The notes beneath the pieces were generated by a model that had not been told where the DNA came from, made no database searches, and saw only the letters and a program-made list of their open reading frames with translations. This document shows positions 15,808 through 22,172 of a stretch of 64,000 bases of DNA, one piece after another. Source of the DNA: Streptomyces flavochromogenes (lineage in GTDB: Bacteria; Actinomycetota; Actinomycetes; Streptomycetales; Streptomycetaceae); assembly GCF_000717595.1 (NCBI RefSeq), contig NZ_JNZO01000005.1:62001-126000 (forward strand), written 5' to 3'. A program made the position numbers and the translations under genes. Positions within the stretch are counted from its first letter, which is position 1; each line of letters starts with the position of its first letter.

Positions 15808-17862
15808 TCACGCGGGCTCCACACTTCCGTCCGCGAGACCGTCGTACAGCCCCTGGACCAGCTGCTCGCCGAGCCGGGCGGCAAGCCTCAGGGCCTCCTC
15901 GAACTCGGCGAGCGACTGGAAATGGGCGCCGTGGCGACGCTGGTCGGCCAGGGGCAGCCGGGGCAGCTGGAGGCGGCGCACGTCGAGCCGGGTCGCGGTG
16001 GAGGCGAAGCTGCTGGCCTGCCGGTTGTTGGCGGTGCCGCGCAGGAATCCGGCGAGGAACCAGGGGTCGAGGGCGGCCGGTTCGGGCCGCAGCAGCTGGA
16101 GGTTGCGGCCGAGTGCCGCGCCCGCGGTGGCGGCGTCCACGACCCGCGCGACGGAGCCGCCGCCGAGGACGGGGACGACGACATCGCCCTCGATGACGAG
16201 GACGGGCTCCTCGCGCCCCTCGCCCGGACCGCCGGCGGGGAGGGTGCCGGAGGGCGCTCCGCCGGACAGGACGTCGTGCTCGGTGAGGACGGGTACGCCC
16301 GCGCCGGCGGGGGCCGTTCCCGAGCCGCCCGTACGGAGCCGGAGGGCGCCGGTGCGGGCGAGTTCACCGACGGTGGTGAGGGGGCGGGGTGCGGGGCGCG
16401 CGGGCACGGGGGTGGGGGTGAGGCCCTGGGTGCGGCGCAGGGTCTCGTCCAGGCGGTCGCGGACGGCGGCGAGTTCGGGTGCGGTGCCGCCGGCGGCCGG
16501 GGCGGCGAGGTAGCGGGCGGGGGCGAGGTCGACCTCGTCGTCGAGGAGTTCGATGACGGGGACGGCGCGGGCGACGGACTCCTCGCCGCCGCGGCCGGTC
16601 CAGGCGTCGAGCACCGTGTTCCGCAGCGTGGTCCAGGGGAGCCTGTCGCGGCCGGCGTCCGGGACGAGCCCGGCGGTGTCCACGAACAGGGTCTCCGCCG
16701 GGGGCCGCTGGTCGGCTCCGGGGCGGACGAGGACCCAGAGGTGGAGCGGGATGCCGTACGGGGGTGCGGCGCCGGCCGGGAGGGCGACGACGGCCCGGAG
16801 GGCGCCGCGGCGCAGCAGGTCGGCGCGGATGCGGCGGCCGGAGCGGCGGGAGGCGACGGCGGGCGGCATGAGGAGGACGGCGGCGCCGCCGTCGCGGAGC
16901 CGGGCGAGGGCGTGCTGCACCCAGGCAAGCTCGGACTCGGTGCGGGCCGGGAAGCCGTACTCCCAGCGGGGGTCGTAGGCGAGTTCGTCGTGGCCCCAGG
17001 TCCGCTCGTTGAACGGGGGGTGGCACAGGACCGCATCGACGTGCAGGGACGGGAAGGCGTCGGCGCGGAGGGTGTCGCCGGTGGCGGCGCGGATGTCGGC
17101 GTCGCCGTGGAGGGCGAGCCGGAGTGCCGAGAGGGCGGCCAGGTCGGGGTCGGCGTCCTGGGCGTAGAGCGCGGTGGGGTGCGGGACGGCGCGCAGCAGG
17201 CCGCCGGTGCCGGACGCCGGGTCGAGGACGGTGGCGAGGGGGCGGCCCTCGGGGGCCGCGGCGACGGCGAGGGCCGCCATGAGCTCGGCCAGCGGGGGCG
17301 GGGTGAGCGTGTACTGGCGGGGGTTGGCGTCGAGGTGGCGGCCGAGCAGGAACTCGAAGGCCTGGCGGGGGCCGCCCAGCTCGGCGGCCAGCTCGACGGC
17401 GGCGCGGAGCAGCGGCACGGCGGGGAGCGTCTCGGCCGGGGTGGGGGTGTGAACGGACCTGGGCAGACCGAAGCGGGCGGTGAGGACCTCTTCGAAGACG
17501 CCGGGAAGGAGTTCGCCGAGGCGGTCGTCGGGGAGCGCGGCGAGCTCGGTCCAGGCGCCCGGGCGGGCGCGCAGGAGGAGCAGGGCGCAGCCGGTGTGCA
17601 CGAGGCCGGCGACGGTGCCGGAGGGGTGGGCGGCGAGCTGCTGCCAGACGCGCTCACGGAGCGGCACTTCGGCGAGTTTTCCCTGGTCGCGGAGCCACTG
17701 CTCGACGTCGGCGAGGGAGAAGGAAGGGCTGGTCTCGGTACCCCCGACGGGCTTGGGGAAGTCGGCGTGGCGCCGGCGCCAGTTGCTGACGGCGGCCCTG
17801 CCGACCCCGGCGAGCCGGGCGATGCCGGCGGCGGTGACCTCTGCCGTGCTCTCTTCGGGCAC
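15808..17862 (-). CDS. HTH - N6-adenine methylase-like - specificity-like fusion (solitary)
   Basis: A 684-residue protein. An N-terminal HTH (about 5-55, GIARLAGVGRAAVSNWRRRH) is followed by a methylase domain with motif I as VLDPASGTGG and motif IV as CHPPFNERTWG (His281 where NPPF is usual). A C-terminal region (about 500-680) resembles a type I specificity subunit, with FLAGFLRG then RLDVRRLQLPRLPLADQ. No restriction subunit gene is nearby, so it is an orphan. With the Asn-to-His change it may bind DNA without methylating it, perhaps as a regulator. The start is GTG at 17862, which has GGGGAG 8 nt upstream; a longer frame to 17922 lacks a site and runs through the promoter repeats. Confidence 0.82.
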   Translation of the reverse strand: MPEESTAEVTAAGIARLAGVGRAAVSNWRRRHADFPKPVGGTETSPSFSLADVEQWLRDQGKLAEVPLRERVWQQLAAHPSGTVAGLVHTGCALLLLRARPGAWTELAALPDDRLGELLPGVFEEVLTARFGLPRSVHTPTPAETLPAVPLLRAAVELAAELGGPRQAFEFLLGRHLDANPRQYTLTPPPLAELMAALAVAAAPEGRPLATVLDPASGTGGLLRAVPHPTALYAQDADPDLAALSALRLALHGDADIRAATGDTLRADAFPSLHVDAVLCHPPFNERTWGHDELAYDPRWEYGFPARTESELAWVQHALARLRDGGAAVLLMPPAVASRRSGRRIRADLLRRGALRAVVALPAGAAPPYGIPLHLWVLVRPGADQRPPAETLFVDTAGLVPDAGRDRLPWTTLRNTVLDAWTGRGGEESVARAVPVIELLDDEVDLAPARYLAAPAAGGTAPELAAVRDRLDETLRRTQGLTPTPVPARPAPRPLTTVGELARTGALRLRTGGSGTAPAGAGVPVLTEHDVLSGGAPSGTLPAGGPGEGREEPVLVIEGDVVVPVLGGGSVARVVDAATAGAALGRNLQLLRPEPAALDPWFLAGFLRGTANNRQASSFASTATRLDVRRLQLPRLPLADQRRHGAHFQSLAEFEEALRLAARLGEQLVQGLYDGLADGSVEPA

Positions 17863-17886
17863 CTGTCCGTCTCCCCTCGTCCGTGC

Positions 17887-17968
17887 GTGAACACACCGAG
17901 CATAGCGCTCGAACCGGTTCACGACGTGATCGGAATCAGAACGCGTGAACGGTGTTGACTCGGTTCAC
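17887..17968. promoter_or_regulatory. Array of four alternating GTGAAC/GTTCAC half-sites
   Basis: The hexamer occurs at 17887 (GTGAAC), 17917 (GTTCAC, within CCGGTTCACG), 17945 (GTGAAC) and 17963 (GTTCAC), between the divergent methylase-like and duplicated-domain genes. A TTGACT -35-like hexamer at 17955-17960 lies within the array. The arrangement suggests operators for one regulator, possibly the HTH of the methylase-like protein itself. Confidence 0.5.
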
Positions 17969-18047
17969 AGTCTCTGCTGTGATTACTCCATCGGAACACG
18001 GAGTCCCGAAAGCGGAGCCCTCACAGCGCCCGGAAGGTGCCACAGCC

Positions 18048-18752
18048 ATGTCTCAGCAGCAGCAGCGCAACTGGTTCGCCCGCCACAAGGTCCTCACCGC
18101 CGCCGGCGCGGTCGTCGCGGTCATCGCGATCGGCGCGGCGATGGGCGGGGGCGGCGACACCGAGTCCCCCAAGACGGACGCCAAGCAGGAGCAGCCCGCG
18201 AAGCAGGGCGGCGACAAGAAGGCCCCGGAGTCCAAGGCGCCCGAGAAGAAGGCCGTCACGATCGACGGCGACGGGGACTTCGAGGTGGGCGCCGACGTGA
18301 AGCCGGGCCTCTACCGCTCCACGGGCAACAAGGACGCCGGCTGCTACTGGGAGCGCGCCAAGAACGCCTCGGCCGACACGGACTCGATCCTCGCCAACGA
18401 CAACGTCACGGGCACGTCGTACGTCGAGATCAAGGCCTCGGACAAGCTCTTCAAGTCCTCCGGCTGCGGCACCTGGGAGGCCGTCGACGCGAAGGCGAAG
18501 GGCACGCCCGGGACGACCCTCAAGGGCGACGGCGGCATGTTCAAGGTGGGCGTCGACATCGCCCCGGGCACGTACAAGTCGACGGGCAACAAGGACGCGG
18601 AGTGCTACTGGGAGCGTTCGAAGGACGCGAGCCACGGCACGGACTCGATCCTGGCGAACGACAACGTGACGGGCACGGCCATCGTCAAGGTCGGCGCCTC
18701 CGACGCGTACTTCAAGTCCTCGGGCTGCGGCGACTGGGCCAAGACGGGCTGA
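18048..18752 (+). CDS. Membrane-anchored protein with two duplicated 70-residue domains
   Basis: A 234-residue protein with an N-terminal anchor or signal helix (about 13-33), a charged Lys/Glu/Pro linker (35-75), and two tandem copies of one domain (about 78-152 and 158-232). Both copies contain VGxDxxPGxYxSTGNKDA, CYWER, the identical TDSILANDNVTGT, and FKSSGCGxW. Each has a conserved Cys pair, suggesting a disulphide. The domain occurs in many Streptomyces extracellular proteins, but I know no function. ATG at 18048 with GGAAGG upstream. The stop codon lies in the first unit boundary of an 8-bp tandem repeat. Confidence 0.75.
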   Translation: MSQQQQRNWFARHKVLTAAGAVVAVIAIGAAMGGGGDTESPKTDAKQEQPAKQGGDKKAPESKAPEKKAVTIDGDGDFEVGADVKPGLYRSTGNKDAGCYWERAKNASADTDSILANDNVTGTSYVEIKASDKLFKSSGCGTWEAVDAKAKGTPGTTLKGDGGMFKVGVDIAPGTYKSTGNKDAECYWERSKDASHGTDSILANDNVTGTAIVKVGASDAYFKSSGCGDWAKTG

Positions 18753-18805
18753 CGGGCTGACGGGCTGACGGGCTGACGGGCTGACGGGCTGACGGGCTGA
18801 CGGGC
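18743..18805 (+). repeat. 8-bp tandem repeat (GACGGGCT) x7 plus partial copy
   Basis: Seven perfect GACGGGCT units run from 18743 to 18798, followed by GACGGGC. The repeat begins in the last codons of the preceding gene, supplies its TGA stop, and repeats TGA every 8 bp after it. This is a slippage-prone microsatellite-like tract. Confidence 0.97.
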
Positions 18806-18840
18806 GAGAATGGCGGGAGGACCGAGGCGGGAGGACGGAC

Positions 18841-19482
18841 GTGGCGCTGACCCTGGAGGAGGCCGTCGCCCGCCTGGGCGACAAGACCTCGGCGAAGCGC
18901 CGGTCCGCCGCGAGGCGCCTGGGAGCCCTGGCCGACGGGGCCGCGGGCCCGGCTCTGCTCGACGCGCTCCGCCGGGAGGCGGACGTGCGCCGGAGCTGGG
19001 AGACCACGTACGAGATGGCCATCGCCCTCGGAGCGTGCGGTCACCGCCCGGCCATCGGCCTCCTGACCGAACTGGCCCTGCGTCCCACCGAGGACGACGC
19101 GGTGCACTCGGCCCTGGGAGAGGCGATCGTCCGGCTGCGAAGCCTCGACGAGGGTCTGGCGGCGCCCCTGGAGTGGTGCCTGGACCAGGCCGATCCGTCC
19201 CTGACCGACGGCGCTCTCCGGGCCGCCGCGACCCTGGGCGGCGCTCCCGCCCCCACGACCGTCGGCCGGATCCTGGACGTCCTCGACCCGCTGGACCCGT
19301 ACGACGGCCTCCGCTACTGGGCCGCGGTCGCGGCGGCGAACTGGCCGGGGAAGCGCGCCGACGTCTTCCTCGCGTCCTGCGCGGCGGGTCCCCGGGCGGA
19401 CGTGGCCGAAGCGGCGAGGGCGTCCCTCGACGCACGCCGCGCCGACGCACGCGACGACGGCACACTCCACGCCGGCGCCTGA
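18841..19482 (+). CDS. HEAT-repeat-like protein
   Basis: A 213-residue all-helical protein. Successive 30-35-residue units, such as RRSAARRLGALADGAAGPALLDALRR, TTYEMAIALGACGHRPAIGLLTELALR and DGALRAAATLGGAPAPTTVGRIL, look like degenerate HEAT/Armadillo repeats. These are usually protein-binding scaffolds. It begins with GTG at 18841 after a good GGGAGGA site. It converges on the SUKH-like gene 9 bp downstream. The function is unknown. Its place beside a chain of immunity-type genes is noted, but it is on the opposite strand. Confidence 0.72.
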   Translation: MALTLEEAVARLGDKTSAKRRSAARRLGALADGAAGPALLDALRREADVRRSWETTYEMAIALGACGHRPAIGLLTELALRPTEDDAVHSALGEAIVRLRSLDEGLAAPLEWCLDQADPSLTDGALRAAATLGGAPAPTTVGRILDVLDPLDPYDGLRYWAAVAAANWPGKRADVFLASCAAGPRADVAEAARASLDARRADARDDGTLHAGA

Positions 19483-19490
19483 GCCGACCG

Positions 19491-20039
19491 TCAGCCGTCG
19501 TTCTCCGCGCGGAGGACCTCCGCCTCTTCCAGGTTCATACCGATCATGTGCCGGAAGAAGTCCGGGAACGACGGGTACCTCTCGACCTCCGCACCGGCGA
19601 TCCAGATCACCGGCGCCACGACATCTCCCGGCGCCATGGGCATCACGGGCATCACGGGCATCACGAAGAAGTCGATCGTCGTCGTCGACGCGGCGATCGG
19701 CAGGAGGGCGTCACGAGCGAGTCCGGAGCGCATCAGCGCGTCGGGCTCCATGGAGTCCACCAGCATCCGCGCCGTCTCCATGGCCGGGGAGCCGAGGAGC
19801 TCCCCGGTGCCGAAGACGTCGATGTCCTGGAAGAGAGCGGGCCATCCGTCGGCGGCGAGGAGGAAGGACACGTACGCGCGGTCGAGCTCGTGCCCGAGCC
19901 TCCCGGCCACCTCGCGGAGACGATCCGCGTCCGCCGGCGGACGCGGCTCCTCGAAGCGCCAGAGCTCATCCGTGTCCGCTGCCCGCACGCGTTCCCTGGC
20001 GGCCCGCATGCGGCGCATCTCGTCAGGCCAGTCGGTCAT
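19491..20039 (-). CDS. SMI1/KNR4 (SUKH)-like immunity protein
   Basis: A 182-residue soluble protein. The middle (about residues 36-75, ADADRLREVAGRLGHELDRAYVSFLL then AADGWPALF) has the SUKH helix and GxP-type layout, followed by strands around APVIWIAGAEVERYPSFPDFF. SUKH proteins bind and neutralise polymorphic nuclease or deaminase toxins. The run VMPVMPVMPMAPG is encoded by a 9-bp tandem (GGCATCACG, about three copies near 19637-19663). The ATG at 20039 lies within the end of the upstream gene (17-bp overlap), so the two are co-transcribed. It is the last gene of the series behind the RHS toxin. Confidence 0.7.
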   Translation of the reverse strand: MTDWPDEMRRMRAARERVRAADTDELWRFEEPRPPADADRLREVAGRLGHELDRAYVSFLLAADGWPALFQDIDVFGTGELLGSPAMETARMLVDSMEPDALMRSGLARDALLPIAASTTTIDFFVMPVMPVMPMAPGDVVAPVIWIAGAEVERYPSFPDFFRHMIGMNLEEAEVLRAENDG

Positions 20040-20724
20040 GGCGTACTCCGTCAGGCGCCAGGTGATCCCGGATCTTTCCCAGCTTGTGCGCGATCGCCTG
20101 GCCACGGACCACGGACAGAAGCGACTCGCGGTCGCCGGCACGGACGGCGAGACCGTCGAGCCACGCGTCCGAGCCGGGCCAGTCGAACGGCATCGACGAC
20201 TTGGGCCAGGACGCGCTGAGTTCCCTGGCAAGGACCAGTCCCTCTCCCGCCAGTTCGTCCCTGCCTGCCGCCGCTGCGACGAGGACGCTGTCCTCCATCT
20301 CCGGAACGGCGGCGCCGTGCCCCTTCTCCAGACGCCGCCGAGCCTCCGCGTGGTACTGCCGCACGATCTCGTCGATCGACGGGAGCTCGTCGAGCGGCAG
20401 TCGGCTCTGCTCCCGCAGAGCGCCGACCGCGTGGGCGAAGTCCCGCTCGTGCCGGGCGAAGAGAACCGGATCGGGCATTCCTGAAGGGCGAGCCGAACGC
20501 TGCCCCAGCATCAGGGAGACCACCGGGAACTCCCTGGTCAGCGCATGGACATGCACCGTCGGAAGATACCCGTCGTCACCTGTCGTCCGGTCGAGGCAGA
20601 TGCCCTGCACGACCGGGCCGATCCGGCGAAGCAGGTGCAAGGACTTCCAGGCGTCGAAACCCGGAAACTCCGCGGCCCACTCCTTCGTCACCCGCCCAGC
20701 GGTGGGAACACCTGATGCGGTCAT
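20023..20724 (-). CDS. Hypothetical protein in immunity-gene cluster
   Basis: A 233-residue soluble protein that I do not recognise. It has an N-terminal aromatic segment (KEWAAEFPGFDAWKSLHLLRRIGP), a strand pair around GYLPTVHVHALTREFPVVSLML, and a helical C-terminal half. It has no signal peptide, transmembrane helix or Cys cluster. It overlaps the downstream SUKH gene by 17 bp and follows the next upstream gene by 46 bp on the same strand. By position it may be an orphan immunity gene, but the sequence gives no direct proof. Confidence 0.6.
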   Translation of the reverse strand: MTASGVPTAGRVTKEWAAEFPGFDAWKSLHLLRRIGPVVQGICLDRTTGDDGYLPTVHVHALTREFPVVSLMLGQRSARPSGMPDPVLFARHERDFAHAVGALREQSRLPLDELPSIDEIVRQYHAEARRRLEKGHGAAVPEMEDSVLVAAAAGRDELAGEGLVLARELSASWPKSSMPFDWPGSDAWLDGLAVRAGDRESLLSVVRGQAIAHKLGKIRDHLAPDGVRHDRLA

Positions 20725-20770
20725 GGATTCACTTCTCTTCCTCGGCGAGGCGCTCTCGCGGGGTCTGCAG

Positions 20771-21232
20771 TCAGCTGGACGGAATCGTCGCGACCGTCAC
20801 TTGTCCGTCCGTGAGGCATTCGATGAGCACCGCACTACCGAGCGGGTGGATCCAGAAGTGCGGCAGCGCGTCCAGGATGTCCCGCGCATGCCGCACCGCG
20901 ACCTCCGCGGGCATGGTCACGGCCGGCATCACGTAGTTGCCCCAGATGACGGCGACCCGCTCACCCCGCTGTACGTATGGGGAGAGCAGCTCCGCCGCCA
21001 TCCTCGTCCAGTCCTCCTCGTCGTCCCACCAGAGACGGTCGTCGAACGGAGCGGACGCGAAGTCGAGCACGTCGCCGGAAGCAGCCGGAAATCTGTTCAA
21101 CGTCGCCGCCGCCAGTGCGCTGTTCTCCGCGAAATCCAGCTTCACGACCTGCCGGCCGTCATCGTCACGGGGGTCGTTCACGAAGTCCGGAAGGTAATCC
21201 GGACGACTCCCGTAGGAACTGCCGTCACTCAT
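20771..21232 (-). CDS. Hypothetical acidic protein in immunity-gene cluster
   Basis: A 153-residue acidic protein with N-terminal PDYLPDFVNDPRDDDGRQVVKLDF, an aspartate/tryptophan-rich loop DRLWWDDEEDW, and C-terminal strands AVLIECLTDGQVTVATIP. There is no signal peptide or transmembrane segment. It is transcribed with the two genes downstream and separated from the RHS immunity gene by a 14-bp-stem hairpin and a 16-bp tandem repeat. It is probably an immunity-type gene from context; the family is unknown. Confidence 0.6.
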   Translation of the reverse strand: MSDGSSYGSRPDYLPDFVNDPRDDDGRQVVKLDFAENSALAAATLNRFPAASGDVLDFASAPFDDRLWWDDEEDWTRMAAELLSPYVQRGERVAVIWGNYVMPAVTMPAEVAVRHARDILDALPHFWIHPLGSAVLIECLTDGQVTVATIPSS

Positions 21233-21322
21233 ACGGTCCACCCACCTCGAAGTGCTCCCACCGGATAACCCTATCGCCGTGCGTCGGCAGGCCGAGGGCG
21301 CCACCGGCGCGGGGCGCCGCAC

Positions 21323-21370
21323 AGTACGAGGGCCGTCCACCCGGTGTTCCGGATGAACGGCCCTCGTACT
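21323..21370 (-). terminator. Hairpin after the RHS immunity gene
   Basis: Inverted repeat with arms AGTACGAGGGCCGT (21323-21336) and ACGGCCCTCGTACT (21357-21370), 14 bp perfect, with a 20-nt loop that holds a smaller CCGG pairing. It would end toxin-immunity transcription before the downstream cluster. Confidence 0.65.
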
Positions 21371-21375
21371 CAGCG

Positions 21376-21430
21376 GGATTCGCCCTCAGCAGGATTCGTC
21401 CTCGGTGGGATTCGTCCTCGACGGGACGCG
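21376..21430. repeat. 16-bp imperfect tandem repeat
   Basis: GGATTCGyCCTCrrym units begin at 21376, 21392, 21408 and (degenerate) 21424, exactly 16 bp apart, between the hairpin and the 3' end of the immunity gene. Confidence 0.85.
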
Positions 21431-21437
21431 ACCGAGG

Positions 21438-22160
21438 TCAGTTCAGGGTCTCCAGGATCTCGGCGGGGGCCGGCGCGTGCTCCCGGGCCTCGCCGTCGAC
21501 GGTCCACGAGCCGTTCCACTCGATCCGCCGGACCCGCCCGTGACGGTTCTCGTACTCCACGAAGCTGCCGGGCGCGCCCTCCAGGAGCTCCAGCTCCCGG
21601 AGCAGCACGTCGGGGGTGGTGAAACCGCGGAGGTCGCCTTCGCTTCCGCCGCCGGTCCTCGTGTTGTCGAACTTCATCCGGAGGAACGGAACGGCCTCGC
21701 GCGTCATGTCCGCCGCGTTCAGCATCTTCTTGAAGCGGAAGAACGCCTCCTCCGGCGTCTCGTTCCCGGAGAACTCCCGGACGTACGCCGGGAAGACCCC
21801 GACCACGACCTCGTTGAGCTGCTCGTTCCGGCCCACGTAGTAGCCGTGGATCTCGGGCTGGATCGCCACCAGGGCGTCGAAGTCGTACCCCGGGTGGGAG
21901 AACCCGGGAACGACCTCGAAGGGGCGGGGGTTCTCCCCGAGCCCGGCACGGTGCTCACGCGCGAACGTGAGCACCGCCCGGGCCAGGTCCTCGTCGAAGG
22001 AGTCTCGGGCGTTCACCTGATGGATGCGCGTCCCCTCCGCGTTCATCGCCAGCGAGAACACGAACCGGAACATGGGCGACCAGCGCCACGCGCGCGCGAG
22101 GCCAGGAAATTCCTCTACCTTGGGAATTTCATTTACGGCCTGCTCCACATCAAATGCCAC
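21438..22160 (-). CDS. Putative immunity protein for the RHS toxin
   Basis: A 240-residue soluble protein in the classic immunity position: 12 bp after the RHS toxin stop, with a perfect AAAGGAG site that overlaps the toxin's TAA. The start is GTG at 22160. The sequence (VEQAVNEIPKVEEFPGLARAW at the start, then PEIHGYYVGRNEQLNEVVVG and FFRFKKMLNAADMTREAVPFL) does not match a family I know. There is no signal peptide, as expected for a protein protecting the producer's cytoplasm. Its 5' end shares the lower-GC patch of the toxin tip, which suggests that the two moved as one cassette. Confidence 0.7.
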   Translation of the reverse strand: MAFDVEQAVNEIPKVEEFPGLARAWRWSPMFRFVFSLAMNAEGTRIHQVNARDSFDEDLARAVLTFAREHRAGLGENPRPFEVVPGFSHPGYDFDALVAIQPEIHGYYVGRNEQLNEVVVGVFPAYVREFSGNETPEEAFFRFKKMLNAADMTREAVPFLRMKFDNTRTGGGSEGDLRGFTTPDVLLRELELLEGAPGSFVEYENRHGRVRRIEWNGSWTVDGEAREHAPAPAEILETLN

Positions 22161-22172
22161 CCTAGGTCTCCT

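Noticed and set aside
18743..18805. Possible CRISPR-like array
   Set aside because: The units are 8 bp and directly adjacent with no spacers, so it is a simple tandem repeat.
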